The position numbers and the translations under genes are program-made. The notes beneath the pieces were generated by a model that saw only the letters and a program-made list of their open reading frames with translations, had not been told where the DNA came from and searched no databases. This document shows, piece after piece, positions 34,272 through 43,392 of a stretch of DNA of 64,000 bases (within the stretch, counting starts at the first letter, position 1; every line of letters begins with the position of its first letter). This DNA comes from Hydrangea macrophylla (lineage: Eukaryota; Streptophyta; Magnoliopsida; Cornales; Hydrangeaceae): NCBI GenBank assembly GCA_033977485.1, contig CM066994.1:26008681-26072680 (forward strand), written 5' to 3'.

Positions 34272-35894
34272 CTACTGATAATACTTGCGGAGATGTTGCA
34301 CGTTCCAGGGGTGACTGAGTTCGTGCCCATCCATGCTTTGTAGCCAGTAGGTTCCTGGTCGGTTGACCCGAGTGACTATATACGGTCCTTCCCAGTTTGC
34401 TCCCAACTTCCCATGGCTTGGGACTCGGGTGGACTGGTTCACTGCCTTAAGGACAAGGTCCCCAACCTGGAAACTACGATGCTTCACCTTACTATTGTAA
34501 TATCGCGAGACCCTTTGCTTGTAAGCTGCCACCTTGAGATAAGCCTGGTCTCTTTTTTCTTCCACCAGGTCTAGTTCTGTACTGAGGGCTTCTCCATTAT
34601 CTGGGTCATTGAAGTTGGCCACCCGGTATGTGGGTAGTCCGAGCTCTGTGGGGACTACTACCTCGAAACCATAAGTCAAGGAAAAGGGGGTTTCGCCTGT
34701 TGCCGCCCGGGTTGTGGTGCGGTAGGCCCACAGGAGGGCTGGGAGTTCGTCAGCCCACAGGCCTTTGGCACCTTCAAGCCTCATCTTAATCGACTGCAAG
34801 ATCGTACGGTTGGTCACTTCGGCCTGACCATTAGCTTGTGGATTGTCGGGAGAAGAGTAATGATTCAATATTCCGTAATCCGAGCAGAACTGTCTAAAGA
34901 TGGGTGTATCAAATTGTCCTCCATTGTCGCTGATCAGGACTCGCGAAATACCGAACCTGCTAAGGATATTTCTCTCCACAAAATGTTCCATCTTTCGCTC
35001 AGTTATCATTGCCAGGGGCTCAGCCTCTGCCCACTTGGTGAAGTAGTCAATGGCTATCACAACAAACTTAACCTGCCCTTTCCCTGTTTGTAGGGGTCCC
35101 ACGATGTCGATCCCCCATTGGGCGAATGACCAAGGACTTTGGACCGGGGTCTGAAGTTCTCCCGGCTGGTTTATCATGGGAGAGTACCGTTGGCACTTAT
35201 TACACCTTCGAACGTACTCCTGCGAATCCCGGGCCATGGTTGGCCAGTAGTATCCCTGTAGTAGGGCCTTTCTTGAGAGTGCCCGCCCCCCTACGTGGTT
35301 CCCGCACACGCCTTCGTGAATTTCGTACAGTATTGCTTGAACTTGCGTAGGATGGACACAGCGGAGGTACGGGAGGGTGAACCCCCTTTTATAAAGGACA
35401 CCGTCGAGGACATGGTATCGTGCCGCCCGGTACTTGACCAGCCTTGCCTCCTCTTTCTCGTCCGGTAGCCTTCCTGTCGTCAAGAAAGTCATGATTGGAT
35501 CCATCCAACTGGGTCCCAGAGTGACCGGGTCAACCTCTATGCCTTCTGAGTTGATCACACTCGGCTCGGGTAGGAATTGTATCCTTATCCCGGGCAAGTC
35601 TGACTCAGACGACGATGCGAGGCGGGCGAGCCGGTCAGCCCTAGTGTTTTCTTCTCTAGGTATTCGAGTGATGGAGAATCCTCGGAGTTGTTTGGATGCC
35701 GTCCGGACGAGGGCTAAGTAGGCCATCATGCTATCTTCCCGTGCTTCGTATTCTTGGTTTACCTGATTTACCACGAGCTGGGAGTCGCTGTAGCTTTCGA
35801 CTTGTTGCGCACTCATCGAAATGGCTAATTGTAACCCGACCAAGAGGGCTTCGTACTCGGCCTCGTTGTTGGAGGCACGAAACCCAAATCTCAA
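34272..35894 (-). CDS. Tat element second RNase H and integrase
   Basis: 540 residues, the C-terminal part of Pol. Residues 1-130 (with VLHVDGSSN just upstream of the annotated start, at about 35955-35985) are the additional archaeal-type RNase H of the Tat lineage: NNEAEYEALLVGL, SDSQLVVNQV, ENTRADRLARLA. Integrase follows: zinc-binding HEGVCGNHVGG...CNKCQRY, catalytic Asp in WGIDIVGPL, Asp in ISDNGGQF, Glu in [13 protein letters not shown], then a basic C-terminus ending HPWNVQHLRKYYQ. No chromodomain. It is in the same frame as the upstream ORFs, separated from them only by TAG at 35985-35987. Integrase would insert the cDNA and leave the 5-bp duplication seen. Confidence 0.92.
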   Translation of the reverse strand: MRFGFRASNNEAEYEALLVGLQLAISMSAQQVESYSDSQLVVNQVNQEYEAREDSMMAYLALVRTASKQLRGFSITRIPREENTRADRLARLASSSESDLPGIRIQFLPEPSVINSEGIEVDPVTLGPSWMDPIMTFLTTGRLPDEKEEARLVKYRAARYHVLDGVLYKRGFTLPYLRCVHPTQVQAILYEIHEGVCGNHVGGRALSRKALLQGYYWPTMARDSQEYVRRCNKCQRYSPMINQPGELQTPVQSPWSFAQWGIDIVGPLQTGKGQVKFVVIAIDYFTKWAEAEPLAMITERKMEHFVERNILSRFGISRVLISDNGGQFDTPIFRQFCSDYGILNHYSSPDNPQANGQAEVTNRTILQSIKMRLEGAKGLWADELPALLWAYRTTTRAATGETPFSLTYGFEVVVPTELGLPTYRVANFNDPDNGEALSTELDLVEEKRDQAYLKVAAYKQRVSRYYNSKVKHRSFQVGDLVLKAVNQSTRVPSHGKLGANWEGPYIVTRVNRPGTYWLQSMDGHELSHPWNVQHLRKYYQ

Positions 35895-35984
35895 AGCATA
35901 TTCAAGCTGGATGCCATCGGGGGTAGTCAGGATAATTCCGGCTCCACTGCCCTGCCGGTTGGAAGAGCCATCGACATGTAGTAC

Positions 35985-38000
35985 CTAAGTGGGGATGTCG
36001 GCGAGCAATCCGGGCGGTAAGGCCGGAGGCTCGAGTTCTTCGACCGGGTCTTCAGGATACGTAAACTCGACCAGAAAATCTGCGACGGCTTGTCCCTTGA
36101 TGGCCGTCCGTGGTCTGTAAGTTACCTCAAACTCCTCCAGTTCCAAAGCCCATTTGATGAGCCTTCCGGATGTGTCCGGCCGAGAGAGAATTTTGCGGAG
36201 AGGCTGATCGGTCAGTACTACAATGGCGTGGGCCTGGAAGTACGGTCGGAGCCTTCGGGCTGAAGTAATGAGGGCAAAAGTCAATTTCTCGATGCGGGAA
36301 TATCGGCTTTCCGCACCTTGTAGAGCCCGGCTGGTGTAGTACACCGGGAACTGTATCCCGTGGTCTTCCCGAATGAGTGCTGAGCTAACCGCCGATGGTG
36401 ACACTGCCAGGTACAAGAACAGTTCTTCTCCGGCGGTAGGCGTCGACAATAGAGGAGGAGAGGCCAGGTATTTCTTAAGTTCCTGGAATGCCTCCTCGCA
36501 CTCCTCCGACCATTGAAAAGCTTTACGGAGGATTTTAAAGAACGGGAGGCACCGGTCAGTAGCTCGGGAGACGAATCTGTTCAGTGCGGCCACCCGTCCG
36601 GCTAGGCTTTGAACTTCCTTTGTTGATTTGGGAGACCGCATGTTGATGATTGCCTGGATTTTGTCGGAGTTTGCTTCGATTCCCCGTCTGCTGACTAGAT
36701 GACCGAGGAACTTCCCAGATGAGACCCCAAAGGTGGATTTGGCCGGGTTCAACCTCATCCTGAATTTTCTCAAAATGCTGAAGGCCCCGGCCAGATGCTC
36801 CAGGTGATCGGGTTCATCCCGGCTCTTGACCAGGAGATCGTCCACATACACTTCCATGGACTTTCCGATGAGGTCTCTGAACATCAAGTTAACCAAGCGT
36901 TGGTATGTAGCCCCGGCATTCTTGAGGCCGAAGGGCATAGCTCTGTAACAGTACGTGCCTTGGTTGGTGATGAACGCCGTCTTCTCTTCATCCCCGGGGT
37001 ACATGCTGATCTGATTGTACCCCGAGTAGGCGTCCATGAACGAGAGGAGTGAGTGGCCTGCCGTTGAATCAACAAGGAGGTCTATCCTGGGCAGCGGATA
37101 GCAGTCCTTGGGGCATGCCTTATTGAGGTCGGTGAAGTCCACACTCATCCTCCATTTGCCATTGCTCTTTTTGACCAGGACAATATTGGCCAACCAGTCG
37201 GGATAGTGGACCTCCTGGATGGAGTTAGCTTTTTGGAGCTTCTCGACCTCCTCACTTACAGTCCTTTGTCTTTCGGGGGCCATGCCCCTTCGCTTCTGCT
37301 TTACCGGACGGCAGTCTGGGCTGACATTGAGACGATGGGACATTACCCGGGGATCGATCCCGGGCATGTCCTCATGACTCCAAGCAAAAACATTCTGGTT
37401 TTGCTTCAGGAACTGGATCAATTTTTCTTTCAAGGCGGGCTCCAGCAATGCGCCTACGTTGATCGTGCGATCCGGGTGCTCCGGATTTAGCACAACCTGC
37501 TCCAATTCTTTCATAGGCCCTATCACGTCCCTCGGGTCTCGGGGGTCCATTTCTTGGACGTTCAAAGTCTCGGTGATTTCCCCCCGGCGCAACGAGCTAA
37601 CATAACAACTCCGAGCCATGGTCTGGTCTCCTCGCAAGCATCCAGGTCCCTGAGGAGTCGGAAATTTCATGGTTAAGCTGTATGTGGAGACAACTGCTCG
37701 TGCTCTGTTGAGGGTCGGCCTCCCGAGGATAACGTTGTAGGCCGATGGGGCATCCACTATCACGAAATTGGTGAGCAGGGAAACCTGTTGTGGATGGGTG
37801 CCCATGAGTACTGGGAGTTCTATCGTGCCAAGTGGTTGAGTGCTGGAGCCGTTGAATCCAACCAGGGGAGTAGCAACTGGCCGGAGCTGATCTCGATCGA
37901 TCCCGAGTTGGTCGAATGCCGCTGCGAACATTATGTCGGACGAGCTTCCCGTGTCGACTAGTACCCTTTGGACCATATAGTTAGCTATAGACAGCGTCAC
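35985..38000 (-). CDS. Tat element protease, reverse transcriptase and first RNase H
   Basis: 671 residues. Protease: [13 protein letters not shown] near the N-terminus, then the VILGRPTLN flap region. RT: KSNGKWRMSVDFTDLNKACP, LLSFMDAYSGYNQI, MPFGLKNAGATYQRL and catalytic YVDDLL. RNase H: YTSRALQGAESRYSRIEK and LTDQPLRKIL, ending at the AVADFLVEF connection. It is terminated by TAG at 35985-35987, exactly where the second RNase H would begin. The equivalent codon in the other Tat copy (59510-59512) is also TAG; Trp (TGG) is expected there. Confidence 0.92.
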   Translation of the reverse strand: MTLSIANYMVQRVLVDTGSSSDIMFAAAFDQLGIDRDQLRPVATPLVGFNGSSTQPLGTIELPVLMGTHPQQVSLLTNFVIVDAPSAYNVILGRPTLNRARAVVSTYSLTMKFPTPQGPGCLRGDQTMARSCYVSSLRRGEITETLNVQEMDPRDPRDVIGPMKELEQVVLNPEHPDRTINVGALLEPALKEKLIQFLKQNQNVFAWSHEDMPGIDPRVMSHRLNVSPDCRPVKQKRRGMAPERQRTVSEEVEKLQKANSIQEVHYPDWLANIVLVKKSNGKWRMSVDFTDLNKACPKDCYPLPRIDLLVDSTAGHSLLSFMDAYSGYNQISMYPGDEEKTAFITNQGTYCYRAMPFGLKNAGATYQRLVNLMFRDLIGKSMEVYVDDLLVKSRDEPDHLEHLAGAFSILRKFRMRLNPAKSTFGVSSGKFLGHLVSRRGIEANSDKIQAIINMRSPKSTKEVQSLAGRVAALNRFVSRATDRCLPFFKILRKAFQWSEECEEAFQELKKYLASPPLLSTPTAGEELFLYLAVSPSAVSSALIREDHGIQFPVYYTSRALQGAESRYSRIEKLTFALITSARRLRPYFQAHAIVVLTDQPLRKILSRPDTSGRLIKWALELEEFEVTYRPRTAIKGQAVADFLVEFTYPEDPVEELEPPALPPGLLADIPT

Positions 38001-38093
38001 TACCAGTGGGTCGTCGTGGGAGCAGTGGAGGCCCTATACGTCATCGGATGAGAACGTCAGGACGTCAGTTGGTGAGGGGTCGGTGGATTGGAC

Positions 38094-39872
38094 CTACCAC
38101 ACATCCGCTCGGGATGCTCGGGCATGCCTCTTCCGTGCCGACTGAGAATCTCCTCCGCCAGACGTTCCACCGGAGATCACGTTAATGTGGCCGAGCGGTG
38201 GAGGGGGCTGACCGGGAGCTCGGGCATCCTGTCGGGGTCGTCTGTTTGCTGTGACAAACTCGACAAGATGGCCCTGCTCGATTAGCTTCTCGATTGCTAC
38301 CTTCAATTTGAAGCAATCCTCCGTTTCATGGCCGTGATCCCTGTGATAACGGCAGAACTTCTCCTGGTTCCTTTTGCCGGGAGGGGCTCTGAGCTTGGTA
38401 GGCTGCGGAAGCAACCTCTGCGCCTCTGCAGGGGCCATCACCTCATGTATGGGTCGGGAAAGAGGTGTGAAAACTGTTGGGGGCTGGCCCCTAGCCTCTC
38501 TCTGATCTTGCTTTGGCTTCTTTCCCGGACCCTTCTCAAATCCCTCGCGTTTGCGCTTTGCTTTTGGGGATTCGTCTCCCGTCTGGCTGGCGCACTTTGC
38601 CTTCAGGAACTCTTCGGTGTCTATGTACTTTCCTACTCTTTTCGAGAGTTCCACCAGGGTTGCCGGTCGATTGCGATGAAAAGACGTGGCCACTTTGGTG
38701 TGCTGAACTCCCGAGCAGAAAGCCATAATAGCGGCGGTCTCATTGAGGTTGCGAATCAAGAGCCTTTGCTGGTTGAAACGATCTACGTATTCCCTTAAAG
38801 ATTCCCCCTTTTGCTGGTTGACAGCTAGCAGCTGGGTGTCTGGATGCGATCGGTCCAGCATCCCGACAAACTGGCTGATGAAGAGTTTGCCGAGGGCTTT
38901 GAAGTTGTCAACCGTCCGCGGCTTCAGAGCATGGAACCATTGTGCGACTGATCCCTTTAGAGTACTGGGGAACGCTAGGCATAGCAGCTCGTCCGTTGTA
39001 GTGACCAGTGCCATCTGCGCCTTATAGGTGCGGATGTGGTCCACTGGACTCCCCTTGCCGTCGTATGAGCTGAGATGAGGGGGTTTGAACTTCCGCGGTA
39101 TTGGGAACTGTGTCACCCGGGCAGTATAGGGCGACTCTGTTTCTGTATTAGTGAGGTCATGACCGGACTTGCGGTTCAGCCTCTCAATCTGCTGCTGCAG
39201 CTTCTCGACCTGGGCCTTGACGTCAGTACGCCCGGTCCTCCTCTCTGCATCTGAGTGGTAGGTGGGGTCGGACGATGATGCCTCATCCTCGAAGCGCGTC
39301 GATCTTGGGGATAGCACTTGGCTGCGGGTTCGGGATAGCCTGTGCCTAAGATCCTCCCGGTTTAGGATGGGCGGATCGTCGACCGGTTCCCTGACCTTTC
39401 GTCCGGATGCTTCTCCCCTTGCGGCTCGCTGCCGTTCAATGAGGATCCGGGCATCCTCCACTCGGCGCGCTCGGCGAGGAACGTACCGAGGTCCTTCCTG
39501 TGGGCGCTTGGTAGGCTGGATACGTTCTCCCTCCTCCTGGCTTTCCCGGTTTAGTTGGGAACCTGGAGCGGATCTGGTTTTTCCGCGCGTCCGGGCGGGC
39601 CTCTGACTAGGAGTGCTCTTTTCAGGCCTCTGACTGGGTGTGCTCTTTTCAGGCCGCTTCTCCGACGAAGGGCCTTTCTCGTGGTCCTCGACCACTTTTT
39701 CATGCTGGGCCATGAGCGCCTTTATTTGCTGTTGTGTCCGGAGCTGGCCCTCCAAGAGCCGCTCTAGTGCCGCTGTGACCTGGTCGGAGGTCATGGAGGT
39801 CGCCCGTGTCTCGATCTGTAGGTCCTCCTGACCGGTTGAATCGGCGGTCTTCTTGCCCTTCTTCTTCGGCAT
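38094..39872 (-). CDS. Tat element Gag polyprotein
   Basis: 592 residues from the ATG at 39872 (MPKKKGKK). Order: basic N-terminus; a Glu/Gln coiled-coil stretch (residues about 30-60); a tandem repeat of ten residues (EKSTPSQRPE twice); a basic Arg-rich region; the capsid (FPIPRKFKPPHLSSYDG, GSVAQWFHALKP, FISQF, QLLAVNQQKGESLREYVDRFN); and a nucleocapsid-like end with CRYHRDHGHETEDC, a compact CCHC-like finger. TAG at 38094-38096 and another at 38034-38036 separate it from pol in the same frame. It forms the particle shell. Confidence 0.9.
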   Translation of the reverse strand: MPKKKGKKTADSTGQEDLQIETRATSMTSDQVTAALERLLEGQLRTQQQIKALMAQHEKVVEDHEKGPSSEKRPEKSTPSQRPEKSTPSQRPARTRGKTRSAPGSQLNRESQEEGERIQPTKRPQEGPRYVPRRARRVEDARILIERQRAARGEASGRKVREPVDDPPILNREDLRHRLSRTRSQVLSPRSTRFEDEASSSDPTYHSDAERRTGRTDVKAQVEKLQQQIERLNRKSGHDLTNTETESPYTARVTQFPIPRKFKPPHLSSYDGKGSPVDHIRTYKAQMALVTTTDELLCLAFPSTLKGSVAQWFHALKPRTVDNFKALGKLFISQFVGMLDRSHPDTQLLAVNQQKGESLREYVDRFNQQRLLIRNLNETAAIMAFCSGVQHTKVATSFHRNRPATLVELSKRVGKYIDTEEFLKAKCASQTGDESPKAKRKREGFEKGPGKKPKQDQREARGQPPTVFTPLSRPIHEVMAPAEAQRLLPQPTKLRAPPGKRNQEKFCRYHRDHGHETEDCFKLKVAIEKLIEQGHLVEFVTANRRPRQDARAPGQPPPPLGHINVISGGTSGGGDSQSARKRHARASRADVW

Positions 39873-39917
39873 GTTGATCAGTCAAAGATTTTTGTTAACA
39901 AGGAAACCGTGTCGTTT

Positions 39918-39933
39918 CCCACAGACGGCGCCA
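39918..39933 (-). other. Primer-binding site of the young Tat element
   Basis: On the minus strand TGGCGCCGTCTGTGGG begins three bases inside the 5' LTR. The first nine bases equal the start of the tRNA-Asp-type site used by Athila/Tat relatives (TGGCGCCGT); the rest differs, so the tRNA identity is uncertain. The related element has the same word at 62924-62939. Confidence 0.6.
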
Positions 39934-39936
39934 AAC

Positions 39937-40548
39937 TGATGATGCCGAAAATTGGTAAGAACAACTTGGGAAGAAAATAAATCACAGAGGATTTGTATGT
40001 GGTTCGGCCCCGTTAATGAGGTGACCTACGTCCACGGTTGCGTCTGTGCGCTTCTCACTAGCAGATCACCGGCGGGCCTGGTGAGCTGACAAGGTGGGCA
40101 GCACTCCCAGTAATACCGGCCGGGTGTATGCGTATATAGTGGTGAGTTCTCTAATATGTGCTGGTATGCTTAGAGAATTGATCTCTCGATCCCCTTCGAG
40201 AGGGCAGGTGGGCTCTTTTATAGATGCAAGAGTCCACCCTTACATGGTAAGTTTACTAGATTAGGAAGCCTAATCTAATCACAATAGATTTGCACAATGT
40301 TTGGTGAGTTTCCTAAGTCGTTTAGGAAACCACTGATTCTTCCTTAATAGAGCTGCAGCCGTACAAGGAAACTGCAGGAAGCATGATTCACGCCGCGTCT
40401 CCGGGGGCCTCACCACTCCTGGTGCCCGAGCTGCCGGGTATCCCGGACAGCAACAGATGGACACTTCTTCGACCCAAATCCGGATTTCCCGGGCTACTAG
40501 CTGACCACGTGGCAGTTGGACCACTACAGAATATTTCTGGACATATCA
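39937..40548 (-). repeat. 5' LTR (right) of the young Tat element
   Basis: 612 bp, ending on the plus strand GGACATATCA followed by the TATAT duplication. It differs from the left LTR at about five positions. Confidence 0.93.
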
Positions 40549-41052
40549 TATATATATATATATACTAGGGCAATGCATGTGTAAGGTATGTACTAATTGA
40601 GTTTCATTGGAGCAGCTCATTCACAATGTTGTGAGCAAGTTCACACTTTTAAAAATATAAAGCAGATAAAAATACAATATAACTATTCATTTTTTTAAAA
40701 AAAAATTTCGTTTCATTTTTGTCATTATTCTTTTCATTTTTAAGTGGTAGTAGATGATTTTTTTTGATAATTTTTGTGTTTTTTTAATTTACTGTTGATA
40801 TTTAAAAAAAAAAAAATTAGTAAAAGCTTGATTTGGTATACACTGAAATTTTGTTGATGATTTTTAATTTTCTTTTCATAATTTTAATTATTTTTTTTCA
40901 TTTTTAAAAGGAAGTGGATAATTTTTTTGATGATTTGTTCAAGGGTATAACAGTCAGTTTCAAAATATAAGGGAGGTGAGTGTAATTTTTGAAAACACAG
41001 GAGAGATCCTTGTAATTGTCAAATTCCTCAGGGAGATCAATGTAATTTGCCC
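40549..41052. mobile_element. Right arm of the MULE-like foldback element
   Basis: Starts with the TATAT target duplication and ends AATTTGCCC. The outer ~90 bases mirror 27388-27475. The T-rich middle (about 40705-40810) mirrors 28005-28110. Confidence 0.55.
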
Positions 41053-41871
41053 AAAATAAAATAATCCATATGTGATGAAATGAAACATGCCCACATCATA
41101 AAAAGAAGTCTTAGACTGAAATGCCATTGATGGTAGATCAAAACAGAGCCAAAAAGTTCTCTGGGCCATGGAGAAGATGAGGAGCCTTTGGGACCAAAGA
41201 AATCCAAATTAAAGCACGAAGACAAACCACGCACTTGCTTTCTGGGCCATGAAGAAGACGAGGAGTCTTTGTCAACCAATGAACAAATAACTACCTTTGA
41301 AAGATCAATATATCTCTAACTTGAACAGACAGTTCAGAAATTATTGCCGACATTGATCTCTGCAGGCGGTTGAAGCCAAGGTTTTTGGGTTGAAGATTGG
41401 AAGCCTGGAACGGGCAGTGAAGAAACAGTGTGCTGCCAAATTTTATGGTTAGAGAACTTGAAGAATAAAGGGTTAAAGATAAGTGATGGCAGGGGTAAGG
41501 AAAAAGGAAAGATTTCAAGTAGTTTTAAAAGCATTTTTTTTTTAAATAATGGCAGTTATTTCACTACACCAAAACAACGAATTTGTCACCCTTATTTTCG
41601 CTAGCTTTGTCACTATCTTCAGCAGTGACAAAATTGTCACCGTCCTTGACAGTGACAAATTGAAATTGGTGACAAAAGTAACATGTTGTCACCGCTTAGA
41701 TCAGTGACAATGTTTATGGTACAATTGTCACTGCTATAGACGGTAACAAACCTAGTCGAAATGAATTTTTTTCACTCCTAAAAATGCACTGAAAACACAC
41801 CCCTACCCTCCCCCAATATTTGGTTTCCCCCCAACTTCTTCTTTTTCCCCACGTTACCAAACCTACTAATT

Positions 41872-41876
<5 letters not shown>

Positions 41877-41929
<53 letters not shown>

Positions 41930-42060
41930 ACCCATATCCCTGTCGCCGCGCCCACCCCCCATACCCACACCCACCCCCACCCCCACCCCCACCCTACCCT
42001 GCCTCCACCCCCAACCCCACCCCCCTGCGGTCACCACCACCCCCACCCCCACCCTGCGGC
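41877..42060 (+). repeat. Compound CT/CA/CCCACC microsatellite
   Basis: A (TC)n tract, then (AC)n, then a C-rich stretch of CCCACCCC words to about 42060. Open frames here (such as 41820-42080) reflect only the repeat. Confidence 0.85.
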
Positions 42061-43392
42061 CACAACCACCCCATAGCTAATAGCCAATGGATTCAATCTA
42101 TCTAATCCGCACAAGTCATGCGTTTTCATAAAAAAAAAAAAAAAAAAAACCAGTAGGGCACCAGGCGATTTAGCAACTCAGGAGCTCCATCTTCGTTGCC
42201 GACCTGTCCCTCTGTCACAAAGATTTGCCGTCGAGTAAGAGAGGAGATCAAAGAGAGAATTCTATCACCGTTCGCCAAAGCGTCGTCTCCGTCGCCATTC
42301 TCCGGAAACCAAGGTTTGGCAGCAACTCCATCATCATTTTTGTGATTTTTCAAGTTTAGGGTTTCATATGATGTCAAAAAAATGTTAGATCTGAGATTTT
42401 CTCCCTTAGATCTACAAACATATTTGTCAAAACAATACAAACACACATGTTTGCTTCTTGAATTTTAACTTTCCCAATCCAAACCCAAAATATATATATA
42501 TATGTATATACATAAATACAAACACATATATAGCATATGCCTACTTCTTTGTGTTGACAGTGAAGTTGCCTAAGATTTATCCTTCTTGATTTAATTTTAG
42601 TCTATAGGGTTTTTGTTTTTCTTATATTGGTGTGTGAGAAAAGCGATGGATGATAATTTCAAAGTTTAAGTTTTTACTTGTTTAGAAAAAAGAGGTGAAA
42701 TCGCATTGTGTATTAGTTTTCCATGAATCCATGGTTGTTAATGGAATTTGTATTCCTCTGTTTCCTTCATCAATAAAATATTCTAAATAAAAAGCAGTCT
42801 TTTGAGCATATATTTTATTTATTTGTTCGTAGTTTGTTAATTAAGAAGTGAAGGTGTTGACTGCCAGAGGGCTGGATAAGCAATAACATTGTTAATGGGT
42901 GTACTTGTACCAAGCACAGAAGGTGTTTGATATTTTGTCACAGAGAGTGTTGGTGTCGGGAGATTCTTTTCATGTCTTGTTAGTAGCAAATTGAGTAGGA
43001 AGAGTGATGCTATGGTTCCCAAATTAGGTTATTAATATTGGGTAGCAATGAGGCATAGCTAAGAGACATGTAATGTTATGGTTCCAAAATTTGGGATATC
43101 CAATAAGATTATTAAGGGTTAGCAATTTAACATAGTTAAAGATATGAGTAATTAATGGATAAGACATTAGAATATTGTTAGGATTTGTTAGCATGATTTG
43201 TTTCTTCTTACATTTAGACTAATGACAAAATCTAAATAAGAAAGCCAAACATGTCATTAGTGTTTTGGTCATACCCTTTTTGTTTTCCTCAGCGTAAGGA
43301 CAAAATTTTATTAAGAAAACCAGCATAGAAATGCTCCATATTCTATAGACCTAGCCAAAGTTCATACAATTCGTCCATTTTCAAATTGATTG
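42061..43392. other. CACTA interior, no gene recognised
   Basis: AT-rich, with an 18-22 base A tract at about 42129 and a more GC-rich patch at 42170-42320 that looks like a plant 5'-UTR or first exon (GCCGTCGAGTAAGAG, CCGTCGCCATTCTCCGG). I cannot assign a product. Confidence 0.45.

Larger units (their letters stand above)
28205..40548 (-). mobile_element. Ty3/gypsy LTR retrotransposon, Tat lineage, young and nearly intact (12.3 kb)
   Basis: 612-bp LTRs begin TGATGATGCC and end ATATCA as read on the plus strand, with TATAT duplicated at 28200-28204 and 40549-40553. gag-pol is on the minus strand, so the right LTR is the functional 5' LTR. Two RNase H domains before integrase, long DNA between integrase and the 3' LTR, and additional reverse-oriented genes there place it in the Tat lineage. 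By eye I count five differences between the LTRs, all single-base. It interrupts a foldback element. Confidence 0.94.

Noticed and set aside
41820..42080. Two overlapping His/Thr/Pro repeat proteins
   Set aside because: Translation of the CT/CA/CCCACC microsatellite.
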